From Cryptomeria japonica (Eukaryota > Streptophyta > Pinopsida > Cupressales > Cupressaceae), in contig NC_081413.1 of assembly GCF_030272615.1 (NCBI RefSeq), positions 718,727,867 to 718,791,866 on the forward strand: a DNA stretch of 64,000 nt, given 5' to 3'. Positions 42,962 through 55,296 of this stretch are shown in pieces. The notes beneath the pieces are model-generated. The model was not told the origin of the DNA. It searched no databases and was given only the letters and a program-made list of their open reading frames with translations. How positions within the stretch are numbered: position 1 is the first letter of the stretch; the number at the start of each line of letters is the position of its first letter. The translations under genes and the position numbers were made by a program.

Positions 42962-45700
42962 CTGAATGCAAATATAAGTACATGTCTTATGGCTAAATTT
43001 GATGATAGCTAGATATGGCATAGGAGACTCTGCCATGTAAACTTTGATAACATTGTGAAGGCTAGTAAGATCAAGGCAGTTAGAGAGTTGCCGGTGCTTA
43101 GCAAACCGGATAATACCTTGTGCAGAGAGTGTCAATTGGGGAAAATGTCTTCCTCAACCTTTAAAGGTAAATCTTTCATTGCTGACAATTTGCTTGATCT
43201 TGTGCATACTGATTTGTGTGGTCCTATAAAAACTAGGAGTGTGCAGGGTGATAGCTACTTCACGATTCTCACTGATGACTACTCAAGAATGATGTGGGTC
43301 ACATTCTTGAAAGATAAGTCTGAAGCTTTTGTAAAGTTCAAAGCTTTCAGAGCTTTAGTAGAGAAGGAAAGTGGTAAAAGAATCAAGTGCCTGAGAATTG
43401 ATCATGGAGGGGAATTCACTTTCAGTGAATTCAACAAGTACTGTGAAGAACATGGCATCAAGAGACAACTGTCTGCCCCCCGGACTCCATAGCAGAATAG
43501 CCTAGCAGAGAGAAATAACTAGACTATGGTTGAAGTAGCTAGAACTATGTTGATTCAAGGAAAGGTAGCCCACACCTTTTGGAGAGAAGCGGTGAGCACT
43601 GTAGTCTACACAATGAACCGGGTACTCATCAAGAAAGGTAAGGATAAAACTCCTTATGAGTATTGGACCGGTAGGACACATGTGGTTAGCTACTTTAGAG
43701 TGTTTGGTAGCAAATGCTACATCAAGAGGAGTGAACACCAGAGAAAATTTGATGTGAAATGTGATGAGGGAATATTCCTAGGGTATTCCACCAAGAGAAA
43801 ATCTCTCAAGTGTTTCAATAATAGGACTCAGAGAATTATGGAAAGCATCAATGTAAGAGTTGATGAATCCTATGAGAAAACTAAGGAAACCAGTAGTGAG
43901 CAAGTGGTAAATGAACTGGTTGTAACCTTTTGGGAACCGGTTGTCAGTCAGCCAAGTACCAGTAACAGTGTTCCTACACCAGTAGATGTAGATGTTGATA
44001 CTGATGGAGGTAAGGATGAAAAAGAAAAGCAAGAGGAATCTATCAAGACCATTCCTCGGTATGTCAAGCTGAATCATGATCCTAAGCAGATCATAGGAGA
44101 TAAGGATGCAAGAATCCTTACAAGAAGAAAGGTCAGAGAAAACTCATGTATGATCTCTGAATTTGAGCCTAAATCATTGAAAGAGGCACATAAAGATGAA
44201 GACTAGGTTGAGGCAATGGAAGAGGAACTTGACTAGATAGAGAAAAATGCTACATGGTCTTTGGTACCCAAACCAGAGCATAAAAATGTCATTGGTACCA
44301 AATGGGTTTTCAGAAATAAGCTGAATGAGGATGGAACAATGATTAGAAACAAAACCAAACTGGTGTGTAAAGGATATGCCCAAGAAGAAGGAGAAGACTA
44401 TGGATAAACCTTTGCTCCTATAGCCAGATTGGAAGGAGTTCATATGCTTCTTGCATATGCAGCTTTTAAAGGATTCAAAGTATATCAAATGGATGTAAAA
44501 TTTGCATTCCTAAATGGTGTACTTAAAGAGGAAGTGTATATAGAGCAACTAGATGGGTTTTCCCTATCTGATGACAGTGACATGGTGTGTAGGCTACATA
44601 AAGCCTTATATGGTCTAAAGCAGGCACCTAGAGCATGGTATGAGCACCTGCACTCCCATCTTGTGAAGATTGGATTTGAGAGAACAAGTGAAGATAGCAA
44701 TATCTACTTGAAGTCTGAAGGAGATCATATCTCAATTTGTGAGGTATTTGTTGATGACATTATCTTTGGTGGAGATGACAAGATGAGTCATGAGTTTGCA
44801 GATCAGATGCAGAAAGAGTTTGAGATGTCACTCATAGGGGAGATTAAGTTCTTCATTGGACTACAAATTCAGCAGATGAAAGATGGAATCTTTATCACTC
44901 AGTCCAAGTATGTCAAAGAGGTGTTGAAGACCTTTGGCATGGAAGATAGAAAACTAGTTGGTACACCGATGGTGACCAGTTGTAAATTATCCAAAGAGGA
45001 TGACTCAGTATTGGTTGATGAGAAGGAATACCGATCAATGATTGGTAAGTTGCATTATGCAGTGCATAGCAGACCAGATATTGCACATGCAGTTGGCATT
45101 ACTGCAAGGTTCCAGAAAAGCCCAAGAGAATCCTGCTTGGTTGCAGTTAAGCGGATTCTTAGGTATTTGAAGGGAACTATTGATTATGGATTGTCGTATC
45201 CATATAGCAAGGACTTCAACTTGAAAGTATTCAAAGATGCTGATTGGGCAGGTAATGTAGATGACTGGAAGAGCACAACTGGTGGTGCATTCTTTCTCAG
45301 TGGTAGACTGGTCTCATGGATGAGTAAGAAGCAGAGTTGTATCTCTTAGTCTACAGTGGAAGCAAAGTATGTTGTAGCTTTCATGAATTGCACTTAGACA
45401 ATTTGGATGAAGCGTGTATTAAGTAGCTTCAAAGTTCCTGTATCTGAACTGGTAAGTATATTTTGTGACAATACTAGTGCAATTAACATCTCCAAGAATC
45501 TGGTTTTGCATTCTAGAACCAAGCACTTTGAGCTTAAGTATCATTTCTTGAGGGAAAAAGTTCATAACAAAGAGATTGCACTAGAACATGTCTCCAGTAA
45601 GGAGCAGTTAGCAGACATATTCACCAAGCCTCTCCCAAAGGCTACATTTATGTACTTAAGAGGTGAATTAGGGGTGATGCCCCTTCAAGAGGTGAATTAA
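42962..45700 (+). pseudogene. Copia D integrase, reverse transcriptase and RNase H
   Basis: Integrase: zinc-binding CRECQLGK near 43121; HTDLCGP near 43204 and DHGGEF near 43397 hold the first two acidic residues, LAERN near 43505 the Glu. RT: GTKWVFRNKLNEDG near 44295, [12 protein letters not shown] near 44480, FVDDIIFGG at 44747, [12 protein letters not shown] near 45030. RNase [13 protein letters not shown] near 45260, IFTKPLPKATF near 45620; stop TAA 45698-45700. Stops at 43010, 43490, 44204, 44234, 45347 and 45395 are all TAG where relatives mostly have Trp or Gln. Motifs otherwise well kept. Confidence 0.93.
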
Positions 45701-45946
45701 AGGTATATGCTCCACATCAGTCAGGTATTGCATAGTCAATTTTTTCTTCAGGATTGATGTGTTGAAGGATGCTACTCCTCAGGGGGGAGCAGCATAATGG
45801 AACAGGGAATCTTGTGCCTCCACTTTGGCATTGTTGTCAAAGGGGGAGAAGAAGAGAAGTGGAGAAGATATATGCAGAAATTGGGGGAGAAGATGTGAAG
45901 TGGAGAGATATCTTTGTATATTGCCATCAATGCTAAAGGGGGAGAT
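45701..45946 (+). other. Copia D 3' noncoding region with polypurine tract
   Basis: Short noncoding tail with CTACTCCTCAGGGGGGAGC near 45770 and the polypurine tract AAAGGGGGAGAT at 45935-45946. Confidence 0.85.
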
Positions 45947-47434
45947 TGTTGGCATTATGTGATCCAGTATGAGGACATAATGACATTGTATGTTGTCATT
46001 GATGTCAATATGCTGAAGAGGAGAGAACCGATATATATGAAAACCGATATAACACTGAACCAACATTTTTTGCCAAAGTGAAGCGGTGTGTTTGTTCAAG
46101 GTGAACCGGCATATGATTATGCGAACCGGCACATGGAAGCTTTGTATGACTACCGGTTAGTAGTCTCAACTTCAAGGATTTCAGTTGAAGTGCTTCAAGC
46201 CTGTGTGGCTCAACCGGTGACTTTGTGTGATGAGCTAGCATGGTAATCAAGAACAGATCATGTTGCCACATAAGCCTTGTGCGCGTGAAGGATCTTGCAT
46301 GAAGGAGATTGTTCCCATCTACCTCAGGAATGTGCGAAGCCTGTAAACGGTGATAACGCATGATGGGTTATCAGCCGCAATGAAATCGGTGGAAAATGAA
46401 TGATGGAGAATGTCTTGAGATTGGATCAAGACTATTGCATTTAGTGCAATGTGCTCAATGGTCAGGATTGAACCATTTGAATTCCTTAACCTAATAGGTT
46501 TAGGGTTTAGGGTTTATGCTACTGACCTATCTATTTTCCTATAAGGTCGATGTTGTCTTTCTTTCTAAGGTTGTTGGCAAAAGTTGTGTGTGAGTATCCA
46601 AGTGAAGAGATACCTGATTCTTGCTAGACCAGAAGAGTGAAGTGATACCTGCAGAGTGTAAGTGTAGAAGGTGAAGAGGAGTGAAAGCGGATCTGCATTG
46701 GCATTGAGTGTTGTTACCAGATCATTGTAATACCTGTTGATCTCTAATCACTTCAACAGTTAGGAAATCCCTTAATAGGGTAGCTTTAACCAGCTTGTTG
46801 TAAATCCTTAAACAGGGTGACTCAAAACCATTGAATTCTTGAAATCCTCTAACAAGGTAACCTTTAATAGGGTTTAACCCTTAACCGGGTATTCTAGCCA
46901 TCCCTTAACTGGGTGATCCCTAACAGGATCAGTTCCTAACAGAACCTATTGTATCAGTCTTTAACCGAACAAGGCTCCTAATAGAGCGGACTTCTAAAGA
47001 GTTCAAAAAAAAGCTTGTGGGTATTCATCCCCACCATGGTTTTTCCCAGTTGGGTTTCCATGTGAAAAATATGTGTGTCATATGTGATGCCCTTTTCATG
47101 TGATGATATGTTGTTTTCTGTCAAGCAGTGAATCATGTTGATCTAGCTATTTACATATATGTCTTTGATGATAGTTTACCTGTTCATGCACTAGGATGAA
47201 ATGGAAATGAAGTATTAGATTGTGTGAGAAGATAAGTGTCAACCGATTTATGCTTGTCTCAGTTATTCTAGGTTTTTCCGGTTGTACTCTGTTTAAGACC
47301 GGTGTTACTATTTGTCTGTAAAAGCATAGTGTCTCCTGACAAATTGGTTTAGAATTGTGATTTTTGTTTGTACTGATTCACCCCCCCTCCTCTCAGTACC
47401 GGTTTGGTACTATCCATTCATCATTGAGTTATCA
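45947..47434 (+). repeat. 3' LTR of Copia D
   Basis: 1,488 bp, TGTTGGCATTATGTG...TTGAGTTATCA. The telomere-like repeat is kept at 46497-46516. Stem-loop at 47371-47398 with a 16-nt loop. GGGTTTCC block near 47050 reads CCCAGTTGGG. Confidence 0.92.
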
Positions 47435-47439
47435 GATAA
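47435..47439 (+). repeat. Target site duplication of Copia D, right
   Basis: GATAA, the partner of 40041-40045; the C LTR reading (CATCTACC) continues from 47440. Confidence 0.92.
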
Positions 47440-48299
47440 CATCTACCATGCCTAATTACAGTCCTGGTTAAGCTCAATATCGAAGGACTAAATCCTCTTC
47501 CTTAATCCCAATTCAATCACTAGTGATCGACCAAATCCTCTGCCTTAATGATATTACAATATTCTCACATTAAAATCCTTGACCATGACCTTTCTAATAA
47601 CCATGATACTTTACAAAGAGTTTCTACCTCTTATTTATACAAACCCTAAGGCCTAAACCAATTAGGTCAGCCACCTAAAACATATCTCAATAAGATCAAT
47701 ACATAAATCCATTTACAATGATACGTCATGTCGGCTCAAGACCAAAACAATAATAACCAATCCATAAAACATCCTGGTAATGTGTAGAGAACACATTATC
47801 ATGATACCGGTCCATAACCTAAATAGGTGTCGAACCAATTTTGGGTCCGCCACTCCAAAGCAATGTCTTCAAGAAGTTGAAGAATGATCAAAGAACTTCT
47901 TCAGCATCCTAAAATCCATCTAGAAGCTGTACCAACACCACTTATGCATCCTGTCAAGATTCCTTAGTGAAAGCTCTATTGGTAAAGCCATAAACTAGTG
48001 CTGGTAAGGGTTTACTAGAGTGTATGATAGCATCTGATTACCAATTCTATACCATCTAAACAAGACATGCTCATGAAGCATGTAACATATGAAATCAAAC
48101 ATATTCCATAGATCCAAACATGTCAGAAGTGTCCAACAGATAGTTTCTTCTCGTGGTAGCACTAGATCATCTACCGGTAACCAAAACCTATCTGTCAGTA
48201 ACCAAAACTTGTCTGTCGGTAACAACCATAATAGCTAGTGTTGACATCAATGACAAAACATCAATGCAACACATAATCAATTCATCCATAATGCCAACA
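47440..48299 (-). repeat. 3' LTR of Copia C, part next to pol
   Basis: Continues the C LTR to ATGCCAACA at 48299 (minus-strand start TGTTGGCAT). It aligns with 60372-61235 in the 5' LTR. Several CGGTAACCAAAACC-like words lie at 48175-48230, also near 61110-61160. Confidence 0.88.
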
Positions 48300-48633
48300 A
48301 TCTCCCCCTTTGGCATTGATGACAACACTAGATGTGAAAAACATCTAAGTACCAAGAAATGCCAAACAAGTCTCCCCCTATGGAAGACAACCAACAATTT
48401 CCTAAATATCAATAACTCTCCCCTGTGAATGATATCTCTAAATTTACTTTTCACGTCATTATCTCTCCCCCTTTGACATCAATGCCAGAAATCTGACAAA
48501 AATATCAAAGCAAGAATATAAACCTCTGTATCTCAAAGCTGACTACTCCCCCTGAGTAGTAGCACCACTCATCAGCACCAGAATGAATAATATCTCTAAT
48601 AATGCATGCCGGATTGATGACAAATTGCATCAA
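48300..48633 (-). other. Copia C 3' noncoding region with polypurine tract
   Basis: The minus-strand polypurine tract AAAGGGGGAGAT (48300-48311) touches the LTR. The rest, to the RNase H stop, is noncoding and includes a CTACTCAGGGGGAGTAG-type segment near 48541-48560 as in A3, B2 and D. Confidence 0.85.
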
Positions 48634-49151
48634 TCAAGTCTCTGTCGAAGGGGCAAAAACCCCTAACCTATCTCTTAAATACTCAAATGATTCCTTAGAT
48701 AGTGGTTTAGTGAATATGTCTGCAATTTGTTCTTTAGTGTTCACATAAACCAATTTGACTTCCTTTGCTTCTACCTTGTCCTTCAAAATGTTATACTTTA
48801 TTGATATATGCTTAGTCTTAGAGTGAAATACCGGATTCTTAGACATGTCAATAGCTACAAAGTTATCATAGTGGATAACTATTGGTTCACTACAATTTAC
48901 CCTGATATCCTTCAACATTTGCTTCATCCATAAGACTTGAGTGCAATTAGTTGCTGCTGCAACATACTCAACTTCTGCAGTAGATAAAGAAATGCATGAC
49001 TATTTTTTTTTGATCCATGAAACCAGTTTCTTTCCAAGAAAGAAAGCTCCACCAAAAGTGCTCTTCCTATCATCAATATCTCCTACCCAATCTAAATCAG
49101 TATATGCACATAAAGTGAAATCATCATTTTTAGAATACCATAAACCATACT
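48634..49151 (-). pseudogene. Copia C RNase H, downstream of the LINE insertion
   Basis: Minus strand: DWVGDIDDRKST, LSTAEVEYVAAATNCTQVLW, then the open end with FHSKTKHISIKYN and IFTKPLSKESFEYL, stop at 48634. TAG at 49000-49002 replaces the Gln of KKQSC. The LINE lies just upstream at 49152; the joining part of the domain is at 56939. Confidence 0.9.
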
Positions 49152-49348
49152 TTATTTTTTATTAAGGTAAAAATAGGTTTTGAAGGGGCCCCAAAACCCT
49201 TTTACAAAAGATCCTTATGAGAGAATAGCATTAAGAAACCAAAAGGAACATACATAAGAAAAACCAGCATAGCAACTAGAAAAAACCAGCGAAAAAGCCC
49301 CAAAAACCAGCGACAACCAGCCAAACCAAACAAAGCACAAAAAAGGAA

Positions 49349-51082
49349 CTATTTTATGTTTTTCAGGGCATTATCCAAGTTACTACTAATCTCATATAGT
49401 TCTTTGATATTATCCCTAAGATTAGGGATTTCCTTAGAAGATGCCACAACAACTTTCTTCAAGCTCGCCCTAGTTCTCTTCGCTGCTCCACCAGGAGTTG
49501 ATTCCCCGATCCCAGACTCGATAGCATCTTCATCAATGTTGAGGTCCACCACTAGTTTGGGAGAGCTGGAGCTTTCAAGCACCTTAGAGATTTCCTCTAG
49601 GTTCTTAGTGACAGCAGTCAAGATATTCGGAATCATTCCCAATAGGTTTTTCATTTCCGCTTTACCTTCTTCCAAATAGTCAATCTGAGCTTCCATTTTC
49701 TTATATTTTTCCTCCATGTCTTGCTTCCATTGCTTCTTGTTCCTTTTGTCTTCCATCCTTTTCTCATCCAACTACTTCCCATTTTTTTCAAAATTCTTCA
49801 AAAATTCATATGTCCACCTATCAAAACCTAATCTAGCCTTAGTAAGGTTTTTGAGGTTATCCAGGAATAACCCTTCTCCAGCACCCTCCTTATCCTTACT
49901 CAGACTATCCTTAGCCATTTCCATCTCAGGTTCCTTATTCTTCTCCCTCTCAGAATCCATTTCTTTTTCCTCATTAACCTTATCATCCTTCACCATAGGC
50001 TAGTTGTTGACATTGCCTAAGCTAGCACTATGAGTAGGACTATCTTGGTCAAACACATCCTTAGCTTCATCTTCCTCTGCTCCCACGTCCTCATCTTTCC
50101 AAATTTCCTCACCTCCAGAATCATTCATTTCCATTTCACTGCCATCTTTTCCGGTATCCTCTATGTCATTCTTGTCCTCTTGGGTTTTCATCCCAGTAGC
50201 ACTCTTGCTCTTTTTGCTCAGAATCGACTCTTCCTTGCTGGGTCCGCCTTCCTCCATCTTTCTCTTGCCTTTCCCTAGAGAAGCAGTTAATCTCTTGTTT
50301 TCCTGAATGGCAAGGATTTTGCAGTGCTCATAAATGAGCAGAATGAGGCCACAATGAAGCATTGAGTTCGAAGGATTCTTGTTGTGTTTGTTGAGAGACC
50401 TCGACAAAGACCTGAAGAGGTAGTAGAGTAGGGAAACCCTTTTCTCATGCTTGAAGTGGTTTAATAGCACAAAATGATATGTATGGGCCCTAGTAAAATG
50501 ACCCTCCACTATTATGTATTCCATGATAGCATTCAACACACAGTCCCAAATTTTCTTGATGTTGGAAGCATCATAATAACCCCCAGTGGCTTTACCTATT
50601 TTATCCCTCTCCTTCTCCTTTCGCGGAAAAAGTTTAACCGCGTTATTGAAAACTTTAAGATCTCTAAAAAAATTGAGACCTAAGTGGGGCATACCTATTA
50701 CAGTCGCAATGAGGCCCGCATCCAATTTGAACCTCACACCATGGATTTTAAAGGACCCGTTACTCCAATTTTCAGTAATTTTGGAGACTGCAAGATTAAC
50801 CCTACCTTTATCGTAATCAACTAGCTTCTCCATAAAATGCATCAGGGACCCTTTTTCCAACTTCATCCATACTTTTTTCATTTCCTTCCATCTAGATATG
50901 TTATCTGGTTCCTCCCTCCTTAGATCCCCTCCCATATTCAATTTCAAACTATCACCTCTGTTCTTCTACAAACTCAAAGCTTCCTTCCCGTTGTCTCTCA
51001 AAATTTTGAAAATTTTAACCCACAAAGTGTGCGGAGGGTTAATATCTTTGATTATAATTCTGCCACTTTGCCAAGTAATCAT
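49349..51082 (-). pseudogene. LINE ORF3 (unassigned accessory protein), second copy
   Basis: Minus-strand frame from ATG 51082 (MITWQSGRII) or from MGGDLRREEPDN at 50935, the start that matches the other LINE, through to 49349. All pieces (50947-50000, 49996-49772, 49771-49349) share one frame, separated by single TAG stops; a further TAG lies near 50968. I cannot name it. N-terminal globular region of about 250 residues (VRFKLDAGLIATVIGMP; AHTYHFVLLNHF; LYYLFRSLSRSL), then an acidic Glu/Asp/Lys-rich part, then coiled-coil-like sequence and GIGESTPGGAAKRTRAS. It starts 134 bases after the ORF2 stop. No Cys/His cluster or catalytic motif recognised. Confidence 0.75.
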
Positions 51083-51215
51083 AATCTTTCTATAAATGCA
51101 TCAATTACCCATTTCAACTATCATAATTGTGTGGTCCTTCTTTCCCTATGAATCTATCCTTTCTTAGGAGATCTTTAATACTAAAATTAATATTATCTTC
51201 CCCGTACCAAATAGT

Positions 51216-54200
51216 TCAAACTTTGGAATTAACGCCTAGGTTCACCAGGTCATCCGCAACCAAATTTTTTTCTCTAAAAACATGTTCAATTATGATAACT
51301 TTAAAGCTATCAATAATTTCTCTAGCTTTAAAAATTATGTTTTCTATAAACCACGATGGCTCGGTTTCCCCCTTCAAGCACTTGATAATATTTAGTGAGT
51401 CTCCCTCCAGCCGTAAGCTGTCATGATTTAGGTTCTTAGCAATAATCAAAGTATTTAGAGCTGCTGAAGCTTCAACATAATGACTAGTTTGACTACTCAG
51501 AGGACCAGCGACTGCCACTAGGCAACTTCCAGCAAAATTCTTGACAATGCCCCATAACCAGCTTTACCCGGATTCCCCTTCGACACCCCATCAAAGTTGG
51601 CCTTTATCCATCCCTGAAGTGGAAAGAACCTAGCCAGACCTTCCCTACCCTTCTCCTTATTGGATTTGGTTATAGAAAGGTTCCATCTATCATTAAAGTC
51701 TTCTTTAGTTGCTAAACCATGATCAATACCATTGAGACATTCGAATATACCTCTATATATTTTCTCCACCACAACTTCAGGATTAGCACTTTTATCCCTA
51801 AAAATCCTATTGTTGCACTCCTTCCAAATGTTCCAGATAACATTAGGGAAAGTAAGTTTCCAAAGCTCCACAATCTTAGGGTTGGAATTAGGACAGTTCC
51901 ATTGCTGCCAGGACTCCCCTAGAGAGTTCAGGAAAACCCAACTCACCTTACACATGCTAAAAATAATTTTCCAAATTTCCTGGCTGAAAGTACACTGGTG
52001 GAGAATATGACAAGAAGACTCTTCTTCCCTGCAATAAAGAGAACACCTGTTAGGAAAAACAAATCCTCGCTTTTGAAGGCTATCCAAAGTAAACACCTTA
52101 TTTTGGATAAAGATCCAAAAAAAGATATTAACTTTAGGAATTAACTTCTAATTCCACACTTTATCCCAAATAGGAATCTCTTCCATAACTTTGTTGTGGA
52201 TAGCCATAGCCGAAGACACAAAATAATTCCCATCTGAGGTCTCCCTCCAAATCAAACTATCCTCTTTATTGTCCCTCAAAATTTTAGAAGAAAGCAAAAT
52301 CTCAAGAAACTTTAAACCTGGACAATGCTGGCTAAACTCAATCCAATTCCCATTTCTCCAGTAATCTCTAACCAAACCCCCATGCCTATTTTTGAACCAA
52401 TCTTTCCAATCATTAAGGATTGGAATTTCCTCCAAAGGTTTGTCCATAAGTCATCTGTCTTCCCAAAATCTTATACTTCTTCCATTCCCCAATTTCCACA
52501 TTCTTCCAATAGCAGCCCAACTTTTAGTTGATTGAACTGCATTCCAAATTGTAGAACCTTCAATAGTAAAAGATTTATCCAAAAATTCTTCCTCAAAAGG
52601 TTGCATATGAAGATATTTCTTTTTCCAGATTAAATTCCACTCTCTTTCCTCCCATTTCATTCTCTAGATTTGTTTTGCTAATAAGGCATTATTCATAAAG
52701 CTAATATTCCTTAAACCCAACCCCCCAGAGGCCTTGGGAGAACAGATTTTGTTCCAAGCTATAAGGGGAATTCTATTCTTGTCTTCCACTCTCGACCACA
52801 TAATTTTTTTTTGGATTCTTTCAATTGCTTCTGCAAACTTTCTAGGGATTTTAAATAGACTGAGAGCATAAATAGGCAGGTTTTGGAGAGTAGCTTAAGT
52901 ACCGTCACCTTGTCCACTTCACTAAGGATAGCCCATTTCCAACCTACCAATTTCAAGTTGAATCTGTCAACTAGCTTAATCCAGAAATTATCTGCAGGCT
53001 CAATACAAAGGGGAAGCCCCAAGTAAGTAGAGGGAAACTCAATAATTTTACATCCAAGAATTCTTTCAATTCTTAATTATCTTTGAACAGGGGTGTTGAT
53101 GAAGAACAACGAGCTCTCATCCCAACTAATTTTTTGGCCAGAAGCAGATTCATAAATATCCATAACATTCTTCATATTTCTTTCTTCCCTAATAGTAGCT
53201 TCTCCCATGGTAATCGAATCATCAATAAACTGTTCATGAGTACAAGTAATATTGGATGAAGAAGGTTTCAGTCCTTTGAGATTACCTTCTTCCAGATTTT
53301 TAATAATAAATCTGCCCAAACTTTCAGCTAAAATAGTAAACAAGATAGGGGAGATGGGATCCCGCTGTCTTAGACCTCTAGTGCTTTTGAAGAAACTAGA
53401 AGGAGATCCATTAAAAATAACAGTAGAGGAGGAAGTTTCCATCAATTGAGAGCAGAGCTGAATAACTTTTTCTCCCAATCCAAAGGCTTTCATAATCCTA
53501 AAAAGAAAATGCTAGTTCACTCTATCATAGGCTTTAGACATATCTAACTTAAGAAAAAAGCCCTGATTTTTAGCAGCCGTTAGAGAGTGAATATTTTCAT
53601 GAACTGAAATAATGGAATCCAAAATCTATCTACCAGGGACAAAACCATTTTGCTGAGCTGAAATAATTCTAGGAAGAATATCCAACAATCTAGAAGTGAG
53701 AACCTTAGACAAAATCTTGTAAACATAATTACAAAGAATAATAGGTCTAAACTTATTGAGAGAGTCAGCTCCTAAAATCTTCAAAATTAGAACAATGAAG
53801 GTTGCATTCAATTCTTTTAAAAGCCTTCTAGAACCAAAGAATTCTTTAACTCCTTTACATATATTAGTCTCCACAATGTGCCAAAAGGATTGGAAAAAGA
53901 ACATTGGAAAACCATCTAGACCAGGAGACTTATCTCCCTGAAAAGAAAACACCGCCTTTTTGATTTCCTGACTAGAAGGTATCCGAGAGAGAGATTTGTT
54001 GTCTTCCTCAGTCAAGGTGGAAGGGATAGCATGCAAAATGAGGTTTTGATTACCGACGTCAAGATCATCCACTTCTCCCAGGAGGTTGCTAAAATAATCT
54101 AGAGCTTCCTTTCTTATGTCATTATCATCCGTTAAAATCCCCCTATTACAGGATAACCTGGAAATTCCATTAACCACCCTATGCTTAAGAGTAGTTAAGT

Positions 54201-55296
54201 GAAAAAATTGAGTATTTTTATCACCTTCCTTCAAATACAAGGCTCTTGATATTTGTCTCCAGAATGTCTCTTCTTTAGAAATAATTGTGTGGTATTTAGA
54301 CAACAAACCATTTTCAACAAATCTCAAATCTTCTGAAAGCTCGTCCTCTTGGCTTTTATCTTGGACTTCTTTTATTTTAGTCTTAATTTGGGCTTTACTT
54401 TTGAAGATATCCCCAAATGTCTCTTTGTTCCAAATTTTGATTTTGGCCTTTATAATATTGAGCTTTTTGGCTATTCTAAATAAAGTTGTTCCCTCAACCT
54501 GAGAGCTCCACCAATCAGCAACACAAACTTCCAGAGACGAATGGGATAACCAAGCTTTCTCAAATCTAAAAGAGAAATTTTTCTTAGCAAAAAAAGAATT
54601 GGTAGTAAAAGAGATAGGGAAATAATCGGATCCAATCTTAATAATAGATGCCAAAGAACAACTATACTTAGATAACCACTCAAGAAAAATCAAGGTTCTA
54701 TCTAACCTTACTTGAATAAGATCAACTCCATTTCTTCTATTAGTCCAGGTATAGTTGATCCCTTGGAGATCCACATCCATAAGAGCTTGGTCATTGATAA
54801 AGTCCATAAGATCTTGTTTACCATCAAGCTGCAAGAGGAGGCCTCCCATCTTCTCATCCTCTTTAAGCGGTGTATTGAAATCTCCCATGATTATCTAGCT
54901 TTTGTCAGCAAAATTTAATCTATCTTCTGCAAGTATTCTTCAATATTTAAATCTCCCATCTTTGGTGTTAGGTGCATAGACATTAGTGATAACCCAAACA
55001 AAGTTATCTTTAATATTCTCGAGCAACATAGAAGTCCTATTGATTTCTGAAATGATTTCCTTATCTTTAATAGTTTTTTGGTTCCAAAAAATCGATGTTC
55101 CTCCAGAGGCACCCTCCGAGCTAGTTCCTATAACTCCATTATTTTTAAATATTTTGATCATTTCCACTTTATCCTTACACATCTTAGTTTCCTAAACAAG
55201 GACCACATCTAGTTTATGATCTCTTATAATATTATGTAACACATCCTGCTTATGAGGGGTATTCAACCCTCTTATATTCCAAGAAATTATCTTCAT
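51216..55296 (-). pseudogene. LINE ORF2: endonuclease, reverse transcriptase, RNase H
   Basis: Starts MKIISWNIRGLN at 55296; that ATG overlaps the ORF1 stop as ATGA. Endonuclease: NIRGLN, LV*ETK (Gln lost to TAG 55192-55194), VYAPN, MGDFNTPL (54888), to about 54600. RT: DKSPGLDGFPMFFFQ near 53920, FRPIILCN, AQQNGFVPGR, then LRQRDPISPILF near 53360 and FIDDS near 53225 (usual ADD). Connector with a C/H-rich part near 52050 (CSLYCREEESSCHILHQC). RNase H: KANFDGVSKGNPG near 51590, a frameshift near 51545, then EASAAL, LEGDSLN and ADDL to 51216. Reverse transcribes the element RNA at the nicked target. Inactive copy. Confidence 0.92.

Larger units (their letters stand above)
40046..47434 (+). mobile_element. 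Full-length Copia D, 7.4 kb
   Basis: LTR 40046-41531, primer site 41534-41545, gag-pol 41603-45700, polypurine tract 45935-45946, LTR 45947-47434, TSD GATAA. The LTRs differ by eye at roughly one site in twenty plus small indels, and the frame has about ten stops, so it is an old, dead copy. Coding sequence is close to A1. Confidence 0.94.
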
